From: Adiantum capillus-veneris
Taxonomy: Eukaryota; Streptophyta; Polypodiopsida; Polypodiales; Pteridaceae
DNA length: 64,000 nt
Reading direction: 5' to 3'
Assembly (NCBI GenBank): GCA_014529385.2
Contig: CM043955.1
Location: forward strand, 147,847,140-147,911,139
Shown here: positions 56,011 to 64,000 of the stretch, piece after piece
How positions within the stretch are numbered: position 1 is the stretch's first letter
Layout of the letters: each line of letters opens with the position of its first letter
Notes under the pieces: generated by a model
Databases searched by the model: none
The model's input: only the letters and a program-made list of their open reading frames with translations
Told to the model about the DNA's origin: nothing
Translations under genes and position numbers: made by a program

Positions 56011-58686
56011 ATGAGGATCGTCTCGTGGAACGTGCAGGGACTAGGAGGGCCCCAGTTTCAGCGACAGCGGGGCCGATTGCGTCAGGAGCTTCAGCGTTGC
56101 CTTGTGGGAGGAGAGATTGATCTCCTTATGCTTCAGGAGCACCATTTGTCTGAGAGCCGCATTCGGCGATGTGGTCAGATTTTGCGTGGACGCTATGATA
56201 CATTTTGGTCAGCTGCTTTTGGACCTGGAGGCATCCAGGGTGGGGTATGTATGACTATTGCGGACTCATTACAGCAGGCCATTGTGGGCAGAGGGATTAT
56301 TGTACTAGGCAGGGTTCAGTGGATTACTATGCAGGTTCAGGGTAGCCTTGTGGGTTTCCTGAACATCTATGCGCCCAATGTGGCGAGTGCTCGTGCAGAG
56401 TTTTGGTCACAGATTGTTGAGTCTTTGCCTCAGGTTGACCAGTGGTGTGTAGGAGGGGACTTCAACATGTTGGAGGACCCTTCTGACAGGATCGGAGGCA
56501 GCCATGCTACTGTGCATGGAGTCAAGTTAGCAGCTTGGGAGAGGTTTTGTATGACGTTGAGGGTCTCGGATACATGGCAGCATTCTGGCTTTGTGAGGCC
56601 TCCAGAGAGTCTTACCTTCTCTAGATCGGACCGCAGAGTGGGAGGAGTGAATCTATCGCGCATAGATCGCTTCTACACTAGTGACCACTTCAGTGACTTG
56701 GGGGGATCAGTGGGCATTCTGGCAGGGACATCCTTCTCGGACCATGCACCAGTGATCCTCACAGTGGCAGACAGGCAGAGGAGTGGGAGCACGATGCTTC
56801 GCATCCCAGAGCGGGTCTTGTTGGACTCAGCACTCAGAGAGAGGGTCGAGGCTCTATGGACAGAGGGCATGGACAGCCAGGCTCCACCTGCAAACAGAGT
56901 GGCCTCAGGCCTAGCTCAGCTTAGCCACTTCTTTCTCCAGGAGTCTCTGGCTCGACGGGCTGCAGCGAGAGAGGAGGAGCAGCGTCTCAGACGAGGCATT
57001 GCTTCACTACAGAGGATGCAGGAGCAGCATCCAGACAGTCCATGGTTGGAGGAGCAGTTACAGCAGGCTCGACAGGAGCTTGCTTGCACAGAGGAGAGGC
57101 GCCATGAGTTTGCCTTTCACCGACAGGCATCTCAGTGGACTCAGGTGGGTGACAGAGTGACCGGTGTTTTTTTTGAGACAGTGGGACCTCGGCACTCGCA
57201 TGCCAAGGTCAATCAGTTGGGGAGACCCGATGGGTCAGTTGTTTGTGAGCCAGAGGATATGCGTGCAGTTGCTACTGACTTTTACCGTGAGCTACTGTCG
57301 GCTGAGCCCGAGTCAGAGAGACAGGATGCATGCAAGGAGCAGGTTTGGGCACAGATGCCTTGTCTTGTGACTGAGGAGATGCGGCAGAGGCTTGAGTTAC
57401 CTCTTCAGCTTGAGGAGCTGCACAAGGCTCTTAGGGCCCTCCCTCGCGGTAGCTGTCCAGGTGAGGATGGGCTGACTCCCAGCTTCTTCTTGGAGTACTG
57501 GGACTTGCTTGGCCCAGATCTTTGTAGTGCCTTTCAGTACATTCTACACACAGGAGTGATGCCGGATAGCATGAGTGAGGGCCTGATTTACCTCATTCCA
57601 AAGGAGGGTGGCTCCTTGGATGAGATTCGACAGTGGCGCCCCATCACCATTCTCAACTCAGCCTACAAAATTCTTGCCAAGGCTCTGAGTTTGAGGATTC
57701 AGCCACTTTTGGAGAGCCTTATACATGGGACTCAGACAGGTTTTGTCAAGGAACGCAGTATCCTTGACAACATCTTCACTTTTTGGGAGGCTTCTGCCCT
57801 TGCACGGCTCCGTGGGGAGGACCTTGTGATTCTTCTTCTCGATTTTGAGGAGGCATACGACAGAGTTGACTGGGACTTTCTAGAGGGCACGCTATGCAGG
57901 ATGGGCTTCTCAGAGGCTTGGATCAGTGGGGTGTCAGCTTTGTACAGACAGGCTCACAGTCAAGTGCTTTTGGCAGGGGGTAGAGGTGAGCGCTTCATGC
58001 TCACACGATCGGTCAGACAGGGTTGTCCTCTTGCCCCCTTTCTCTTTCTGTTCTATGCGGAGGCGATGAGCAGATTTTTGGTGTCACAGCAGGTTGGTTT
58101 GAGGGGCTTAGCACTCCCTATACGGGGAGATGAGCTTCCGGACGCTGAGTTTGCCGACGACTCAGCCTTGTACTTAGAGGGCCAGGAGGCCAATTTACAC
58201 AGATGTGGACAAGCTTTGGAGACCTTCTGCTGTGCATCGGGCGCACTGATCAACTGGAGAAAGACAATGGCTTTCTCGGTTGGTAGTGCTCCTGTGCCAG
58301 ATTGGATGCCAGGAGAGGGTTTCAGGTGGATTCCTTCATGGACTGCAGTTCGGTACTTGGGTTGTCAGGTTGGTTTGGATTTGTCCCCCGAGCAGCAGAT
58401 TGCTCCTCTTCTCCTGTCCATCAGGAGAAAGCTGTTACATTGGAGCTCAGCACGACTTTCGCTAGCTGGTAGAGTAGTAGTTGCCAACCAGGTGTTGTTG
58501 GCGACTATGTGGTACATCACTTCTTGCTGGATCTTCTCGAGTGCTTGCATCAGCCAGGTAGAGAGGCTGATCAGGAACTTCCTTTGGTCAGGTCGCGACA
58601 CTCAGATTGCCCGAGCCAAGGTGGCTTGGTCGGTCATCACACTTCCTTGTTCTCAGGGAGGGCTTGGGATCATTGATCCAGCATAG
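56011..58686 (+). CDS. LINE ORF2: endonuclease and reverse transcriptase
   Basis: 891 codons to TAG 58684-58686. The N-terminus is an AP-endonuclease-like domain, which nicks target DNA for target-primed reverse transcription: MRIVSWNVQGLGG (Asn7), LMLQEHH (Glu43), GGDFNML, SRIDRFYTSD and SFSDHAP (Ser243-Asp244-His245). The RT domain follows: YLIPKEGGSLDEIRQWRPIT, TGFVKERSILDNIF, motif A LLLDFEEAYDRVDW (Asp611), VRQGCPLAPFLF, and EFADDSALYL with the catalytic pair Asp716-Asp717. Motif A has Glu where the older copy and most relatives have Lys (FEKAYD), possibly weakening activity. The same frame stays open for another 660 bp after the TAG (58687-59370), so this is a single nonsense change (GCATAGCAG against GCACAACAG at 3070), and the C-terminal region is additionally lost at 59349. 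Confidence 0.92.
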   Translation: MRIVSWNVQGLGGPQFQRQRGRLRQELQRCLVGGEIDLLMLQEHHLSESRIRRCGQILRGRYDTFWSAAFGPGGIQGGVCMTIADSLQQAIVGRGIIVLGRVQWITMQVQGSLVGFLNIYAPNVASARAEFWSQIVESLPQVDQWCVGGDFNMLEDPSDRIGGSHATVHGVKLAAWERFCMTLRVSDTWQHSGFVRPPESLTFSRSDRRVGGVNLSRIDRFYTSDHFSDLGGSVGILAGTSFSDHAPVILTVADRQRSGSTMLRIPERVLLDSALRERVEALWTEGMDSQAPPANRVASGLAQLSHFFLQESLARRAAAREEEQRLRRGIASLQRMQEQHPDSPWLEEQLQQARQELACTEERRHEFAFHRQASQWTQVGDRVTGVFFETVGPRHSHAKVNQLGRPDGSVVCEPEDMRAVATDFYRELLSAEPESERQDACKEQVWAQMPCLVTEEMRQRLELPLQLEELHKALRALPRGSCPGEDGLTPSFFLEYWDLLGPDLCSAFQYILHTGVMPDSMSEGLIYLIPKEGGSLDEIRQWRPITILNSAYKILAKALSLRIQPLLESLIHGTQTGFVKERSILDNIFTFWEASALARLRGEDLVILLLDFEEAYDRVDWDFLEGTLCRMGFSEAWISGVSALYRQAHSQVLLAGGRGERFMLTRSVRQGCPLAPFLFLFYAEAMSRFLVSQQVGLRGLALPIRGDELPDAEFADDSALYLEGQEANLHRCGQALETFCCASGALINWRKTMAFSVGSAPVPDWMPGEGFRWIPSWTAVRYLGCQVGLDLSPEQQIAPLLLSIRRKLLHWSSARLSLAGRVVVANQVLLATMWYITSCWIFSSACISQVERLIRNFLWSGRDTQIARAKVAWSVITLPCSQGGLGIIDPA

Positions 58687-59349
58687 CAGAGCAGAGCCCT
58701 TCTTGGGAAGTTCGTCGTCAGAGAACTTCTTCCAGGCGAGGAGCCCTGGAAGGAGTTCTTGTTGCAGAGGCTTCGTGCCAGGGTGCCTCAGTCAGGAGGC
58801 CCTTGGCAACCTTCGACCAGATGGATCTTTACAGAGTTGCACCGAGTTGGTTTGAGCAGGAGACTGGAGGACCGATTCGCTGTGAGTTTGCTTCGCTCTT
58901 GGGAGCTATTACGGCGTGGCCTAGAGCAGAGACAGCCGACGTGCACAGAGGAGCGCCTACGGCAGCCCCTCGTCTGGAACCCCTTGGTTAGCACTCAGCG
59001 AGGCCACTTGCTTGGGAGTAGGCCTCATGTTTCTTGGGGTCCCATGGCAGCAGGTCCAGAGCGCTCTCTAGGTGACTGGCTAGAGTTCACAGGTTTGTCA
59101 GAGGAGGTGCAGGTTGTCCAACTACAGGGCATGAGAGGGGTTCAGAGCATGTGTCAGGACATCTCAGAGTCAGTTCCAGCTGATTGGCTCACGCCTCTCG
59201 AGCCAGTAGCACCCCGGTGGATGGGAGCCTTCACACGACTGGAGGTTCTCATTTCAGTCAGGGCTTGCTCAGAGACTATCCCAACCCTGTTCTTCGAGCT
59301 TCAGGGTGGGGGACGATTACAGAGAGTTGCAGTAGAGGCCCCGCAGGTA
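58687..59349 (+). pseudogene. LINE ORF2 continuation after the TAG
   Basis: In frame with ORF2 and without further stops: SRALLGKFVVRELLPGEEPW, WNPLVSTQRGHLLGSRPHVS and PRWMGAFTRLEVLISVRACS match the decayed copy at 3070-3730. The frame ends by chance at 59368 inside the adjoining LTR. The His/Cys-rich end found at 4186-4231 in the older copy is absent. Confidence 0.85.
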
Positions 59350-60274
59350 GCATTTATTATTAATAAGTGACTTTGTTGGGAAACTAGGTAGAGCAATTTG
59401 ACTCAGGATGTATATAAGAAAAGCTAGCGCTAGCAGTATCTAGCAAAAGAGGGAGTTGGGACCAAGCGTCCAACAGAGCACCTTCTCAACAAGACTCCCC
59501 GGCGACTCCCCGGCAGGCAACCTAGAGTTTTCAGCCACAAGGACCAGCCAGCGTTTTTCATCCAATGCAGATCAGCCCCAGCGTTTTTCAACATTGCAGA
59601 TCAGCCTAGCGACAGCAGAACCTAGCGTTTTGCAGCAGGACAATAGATCAGCCTAGGGTTTTACAGATTCTCCGCGACAAATTCAGCCCTAGCTTCAGCG
59701 TTTTCAATTTTCAGCCTATAGATACCGCAGAACAGCCCCCAAACCTCGCAGATCTCACCTTCCTGCAGCAGATCCTCGCCGCACGGTCAGATCAGCCAAT
59801 GTTTTCAGATTCAGCCCGCTATTCGCAGATTTCAGCATCTGTGTTTTCAAAGCGTCGTCGTCACATCGCCGTCATCGCCGTCATCATCGACATAGAGTCA
59901 AAATTCAGCAAATATGAGATTTGTAGATTTCAGCCCGTAGCGTTTTCAGTTTTCAAGCCGTCTCGTCGTCGTCATCGACATCGCCGGCAAGTCCATTGCA
60001 TTGTAGAGATTTGTGCAATCAGTAGTAGACCGCTCTTGCCATAGAGAGTGGGGCCTTCGCAGGAGGGTTTGACAACATTCTGGTGTCGTATTCTTCTCTC
60101 TCTATCTCTCAGTCTCAGCACCTTCATGCACAGTGTTTACCCACTTTATTTGTGATCATTTGCACTCTCTCACTAAAGGAACGGAAGGCTCTCCCTTCCG
60201 TAAGGAACCCTTGAGCACAGTTCGGAGCACTAATCTTGAGCAAAGTTCAACATTCACTTCTGTTGCACCTTACA
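59350..60274 (+). repeat. Family D LTR, left edge missing
   Basis: It starts inside the LTR (TTATTATTAATAAGTGACTTTG; compare 31990-32030), and runs to GTTGCACCTTACA at 60274. Many AGCGTTTTTCA and TAGCGTTTTCAG words (59520-59950) and a TATATAAGAAAAG phrase near 59410 are present. The primer site expected after a 5' LTR is absent, so it is a 3' or solo LTR remnant. The missing left edge is fused to the LINE. Confidence 0.8.
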
Positions 60275-60520
60275 TGAACAACACCCATGGAGGCTCCTAG
60301 GATCTACGTGCGGCGAGGCTCCGGAAGCGGCTCGTGTGGCAGCCATCACTATGGAGCAAAGAGAGCCTAGAGAGCCAGAGTATGATGATGAAGGCAATCT
60401 CATTAGTGATGGAGATTATGAGCCGTCATCCTTCGACTCTTGTGAGGAAGAGGATGATGTTGATGAGCGTAGCTCGGAAGAGAAGATGATGAGAGCACTA
60501 GTGACTAGAAGCTCTTAGAC
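60275..60520 (+). other. Short acidic ORF end of unknown origin
   Basis: A frame ending at TAG 60518 encodes EQREPREPEYDDEGNLISDG and SFDSCEEEDDVDERSSEEKM, very acidic, closing with LVTRSS. It is open back to the LTR edge at 60275 in the same frame, so it may be the end of a longer gene cut by the LTR. No family recognised. AT-rich sequence follows. Confidence 0.35.
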
Positions 60521-62064
60521 CTAATACTTTAGTCTTTACTATTTAGTCTCTCCATTATGGTGTGCCACTTTTCGAGTACTTTGTAACTCCTTTGTCCCCC
60601 ACTTTTTTGTATCATCTTGACTCCCTACTTATCATTTTGGTTTTTGTAATGCTCATTCTCGAGTCTCGAGTCTTGACTCTTTACATTGTAGTATTGTAAA
60701 TTGTAATTTGTACAAATGTCAAGTTTCTTAGTATAAAGTTTAAACCTAAGGGCATAGGCCTTAGACTTAAAAATTATTTGTTTTTTTTATTTTGAACGTA
60801 TGTAACGTCATCGTACATCATAACTTTTTTTAGTTCATTTAGTACCGCACATCGTCGTACATGTATAAAATGTACAAGACCGTACGATACCACTATAAAG
60901 ACGATTATGCTTTCTTTGACTCTTTGTTGAACGATGATATGCCATTGCTAGTCTTGAAGTGACAATTTCTGAAGATGATTCTGAAGAGTTTTGGGATTCA
61001 TTATTGTTAGATGATTACAATCTCAATCCAAAATCCTCTCCAATATTAGTAGCTTTAAAGTTACCCCTTCCGAAGAATGCCTTGAGAAGATTTCCTCTTC
61101 ACCAAATGTTTCGCACTTATTTGGAAGATTTTGAGTCAAAAGTCTTACATCACATGAAGGATTTTGAAGATCAATCTCTTGTTGCAATCAACTTGGTTAA
61201 GCTTTGTTGTATTCCCCTTGATAGGTCTGACCCTTATAGTTATATTTTTGTTTCAATCGACCCCTTCACGTGGAAACCACTAGTTTATTGGCATACCTCC
61301 TCTCCACAATTACTAATATGATCTTAATCTACTTAAGAACTTCATCCTTACTAGACTTTCCTTTCTGCTCAATTGTAAGCACCATTTGCTCATTGCACTT
61401 GAGCCAGCAGGAAGGGCACCACCAAGATGTTCCACGTCTACATCTCATGCGAGAATGAACAAGGGTAAGTCTACAATTGGGAATTTGTTTGAGCCACCAA
61501 GTTTTGGTCTTATGAGGTTCCAATCTTTGGGTATCTAAAGGAGATGTCATCATGATAGCGAGTAGAACTTATCAATGGTTGAAGTCTTGTGTCAATTGAT
61601 TATATACGTTACAAGAAGGGTCCAATAAGGAGCATTTTATTATTATTATCATTACAAACATTGTAACTCACTGAAGTCTGTGTCAAAGTGCTTTGGATGA
61701 TCCTTTTTAGTTTTTGAAAAGACTATTATGTCATCAAAGAACACTTCTAGTGTTGATGAGATGGAAATATGCGATCAAGATTCCAACATATAGTTTAATG
61801 TCACTGGTGCATTAGTTCAGCAAAAGCATCTTGTGTGTGAGGATTAGTGGTGCTAACACATTCCTCTAAAAAGTCTTTGAATGATGCAATGACATGGGAT
61901 TTAGCAATCAAAAAAAAAAATCTTCGTAAGAAGCAAAAGTTCAAGGCAAAGGCTCCAAATAACTCAAAGAGTGAAGATTTTCAGAGATTCAATCCTTGCC
62001 CAGAATTCTATCAACACCAAAAGTCATTTCTTTACCCGAGACTCTCATTATAAATGGGAGGGAA
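60521..62064. other. Mostly unassigned AT-rich sequence
   Basis: AT-richer than the rest. A 120-codon frame at 60959-61321 (DDSEEFWDSLLLDDYNL, RRFPLHQMFRTYLEDFESKV) is not recognised; it starts just after a frame containing FFDSLLNDDMPLLVLK-like sequence (60915-60958), so it may be the middle of a longer, decayed gene. 61820-62060 has a Lys-rich stretch (KKKNLRKKQKFKAKAP) that could be a retroelement pol tail, since a purine tract (AAATGGGAGGGAA) and an LTR follow it. Confidence 0.4.
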
Positions 62065-62429
62065 TGTCACGATTGTGACTATGTTACATTATTACACCTA
62101 GTCCTACTTGCAGATACAAGAAGTGACATGCCAAGGAGGACCCCTACGCTGCTCTAGAGACATGCCTCTTCACCAAAGCCACAACCTTCAACGATTGGTC
62201 ACACCCCTTCAACCAATGGTTGCAGCTCTTTGTCCAAAGGATGTCTCTTTACGTCTACAGTCATGTCTCTCCACCATGAGACGTGTCTTTTCAATGTGAT
62301 TCTTCGTCTCCTATATATAAGGAGCCTATTGTACTCAGTTTTTATTCATTCAATCAAATCAATTCAACAAGTGTTCTTGTCTCTTGAGTCTCAGTTTAAT
62401 CGTAAGTATGAAAAGGAAGCCTTTTAACA
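62065..62429 (+). repeat. Family G LTR
   Basis: 365 bp from TGTCACGATTGTGAC to GAAGCCTTTTAACA, preceded by a purine tract (62052-62064). A TATA box CTATATATAAGGAGCC lies near 62310-62325 and CAATCAAATCAATTCAACAAGTG follows, as in many short plant LTRs. No other copy is in the window. Confidence 0.7.
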
Positions 62430-62479
62430 CACCCAAGTACCTTTTGAGTCATGGACCTATTTTGATAGTTCCCAAACTA

Positions 62480-63095
62480 CAGTAATCTTTTGGAGTTCAC
62501 TGCGATGCTTCAAAATCGACACCTCAAAGATGCAAAATTGCACACTTCTATAAGGAGCTTACTGATGTGGTATGTGTATTCTCTATTTGGAAATATTACC
62601 TCCTTGGGGCTAATTTTGTCATCAAGACTAATCATCAAAGATCAAGGTCTTCCTTACCCAAAAGCAATTGTCTAAGAAGTAGATGGGATGGGTAAACTTC
62701 CTCTATATGTTTCACTTCCAGATCTTACTTGCATCTAGTAGCAAGAATGTGGCAGCAAAAGCTCTCTCCAAATGCCCCAAAGTGAATGTCACCTTAGTTA
62801 TCATCAATGACTAGAATCTCTTCCAGAGATGTATTGTCTTCATCTTAATTTCTTTGCCACTTGGGTCAAGTTATATAACAAAGACGGCCCCTCCCTATTC
62901 TATTCGTAATGGCTATGCATATCACCATCAAGCTAACTATGTGGCGATACCACTTAGATAGAAGATTATGGAAGAAGCACATGCTTCATCTTATGCGAGT
63001 CATCACGATTCTCCCTACGACTCAAGCTCTTGAATGATATTTTGTTTGGCCTACTCTTAGAGCTAACATAAGGTCCTATTTACAATCCGAACTCA
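62480..63095 (+). mobile_element. Old gypsy pol remnant: RNase H and integrase start
   Basis: KELTDVVCVFSIWKYYLLGA and FVIKTNHQ (about 62555-62640) resemble the end of gypsy RNase H (KELLAVV..WRHYLLG..F.I.TDHQ). KNVAAKALSK (about 62745-62775) matches NVVADALSR, and IMEEAHASSYASHHDSP (about 62965-63020) matches the H-x-x-x-H start of the integrase zinc domain. It is more diverged than the other gypsy pieces and broken many times. Confidence 0.65.
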
Positions 63096-63649
63096 TCTAG
63101 AGCCCTAAAAATGTCCCATGAGTTAAGTTTGGGTCTTGCTCTACATAGCAAAACTACCCAAATCCTACACGGCACTAAGTCTAGTCTAGATAAGCCGTGG
63201 ATTAACCAAACCCAACGAGACCCCATCAAACATTCACCAATATCCTCCAAACTCTTGCATCTGTTCATATGGGGGCCTTACAATCAGTAATAGTAAGGGT
63301 CAGAGATGCTAAGAGGTGGACATTGAGTTTTGGACTAACATCTTCTCGGTAAGAACGCTTCAACTTGAATCCAACATGCCATAAAGGCTAACAAGAGTCA
63401 AGCTAATTGCCCTTTGTGACTACATGTTTAGAGAACCAAAAGAGTAGTGTGAAAGAGCGCACCCATAGATAATGAAGACCTCAAACAAAGTACATGTCGA
63501 AACACTGCAGCTGGGCAAAACGCACTCTGATTTACAATGGAAGATAGCTATTGAAATTTTTCTTCGTTTGTGAATACGAATTGTGGTCTGAGATGCACCA
63601 TATGGCCAGACCTGTAGCCCTCCAGAAAAAAAGATAATTCAACCTTCTG

Positions 63650-63681
<32 letters not shown>

Positions 63682-64000
63682 GGACGCAACGCACCTGAGC
63701 AGTGGAGACTCGAGAGGTTCGGGAAGTCAGTAATGACACGTGGCCGTTTCACAGACTATCAATATGGGGGGGAGATGCGTCTATTGAGAGAGAGAGAGAG
63801 AGAGGGATTGAAGTCTCTTTAAGTAATGCACGATTCTAACTAAGGCTGGGTTCACACTAATGCGGCGGCAATCACACCCCAAGTCGGAAGAGCTTTGAAT
63901 GCACTCTTCCACCGCCCATCAGTTCACATAGGAGTGGAAGTACCGAGTTTGACTATTTTCATCCGCCACCCGTTGTGAACACTGGAGGTCGGCATAATCA
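63096..64000. other. Unassigned right end with microsatellites
   Basis: No gene or element recognised. CT then CA microsatellites lie at 63650-63682 and a GA microsatellite at 63787-63806. The sequence runs off the window. Confidence 0.5.
63650..63806. repeat. CT/CA and GA microsatellites
   Basis: CTCTCTCTCTC then CACACACACACACACACAC at 63650-63682, and GAGAGAGAGAGAGAGAGAG at 63787-63806. Confidence 0.9.

Larger units (their letters stand above)
53626..59349 (+). mobile_element. L1-like LINE, nearly complete, 3' truncated
   Basis: A plant L1-type non-LTR element with a C-rich 5' UTR (53626-54109), ORF1 (54110-55801), a 209-bp spacer and ORF2 (from 56011). ORF2 is open except for one TAG at 58684-58686, where the older copy at 3073 has CAA. 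Similarity to that copy continues to about 59349 and then stops against LTR sequence, so roughly the last 1.1 kb (C-terminal zinc region, 3' UTR, poly(A)) is missing. No target duplication can be seen. Good preservation suggests a young insertion later cut at its 3' side. Confidence 0.9.

Noticed and set aside
1-64000. tRNA or rRNA genes
   Set aside because: No cloverleaf-like or rRNA-like stretch was noticed. tRNA-Met-like words present are primer-binding sites next to LTRs. A tRNAscan search would decide.

Overview
The window looks like a piece of a repeat-rich land-plant nuclear genome. It contains plant-type Ty1/copia and chromodomain Ty3/gypsy retroelements with initiator-Met tRNA primer sites, and an L1-like LINE whose ORF1 carries the plant DUF4283-like plus CCHC arrangement. 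Long CT/GA microsatellites are common. A fern or other seedless plant is my guess from the general style of the elements; the sequence does not prove it. I found no confident host gene. Almost everything is retroelement inserted into retroelement, as in pericentromeric or intergenic heterochromatin. LTR family letters (A, B, C, D, E, G, H) are my own labels.

Layout. 1-1131: 3' end and 3' LTR of a family B element, apparently inserted into a decayed LINE (1132-4855). 5156-8285: family C chromovirus pieces around LTR 6611-7931. 8286-13890: two minus-strand family B elements, one inserted beside the LTR of the other, plus a solo family C LTR (8917-10381). 14073-15246: a 1.17 kb near-palindrome. 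15297-20967: mixed gypsy gag/protease, an LTR split by a second LINE lineage, family E LTRs, about 1.2 kb of unassigned DNA and a LINE ORF1 fragment. 20968-23801: family B 5' LTR and leader, then a family D LTR. 23802-27964: chromovirus A pol with a solo LTR inside it.

27393-48105 is the centrepiece. The chromovirus A 3' LTR is split by a copia element (27965-48050). That copia is split by a second copia (30017-38058), which is itself split by a family D element (31722-34178), and also by a 6.45 kb LTR element, H, without recognisable pol (39965-46417). Target-site duplications support most of these steps, and LTR divergence fits the order (H about 2%, outer copia about 5.6%, counted by eye).

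48106-53625: family D elements in both orientations, one with a His/Asp-rich repeat ORF next to its 3' LTR, then a chromovirus A 3' fragment. 53626-59349: the best-preserved element, an L1-like LINE with complete ORF1 and an ORF2 carrying endonuclease and reverse transcriptase, one in-frame TAG and a missing 3' end. 59350-60274: family D LTR. 60275-64000: mostly unassigned DNA with one LTR (G) and an old gypsy pol remnant.

Recurring signals link these elements. An approximately 27 bp block (AATAAAGAAATACCGAAAGGGGCGCC-like) lies in ten LTR copies of families A, B and C and the 16865 LTR. TGACGTGG-containing modules lie in family B U3 regions, telomere-like CCCTAA runs in A/B LTRs, and AGCGTTTTCAGC-like words crowd family D LTRs.
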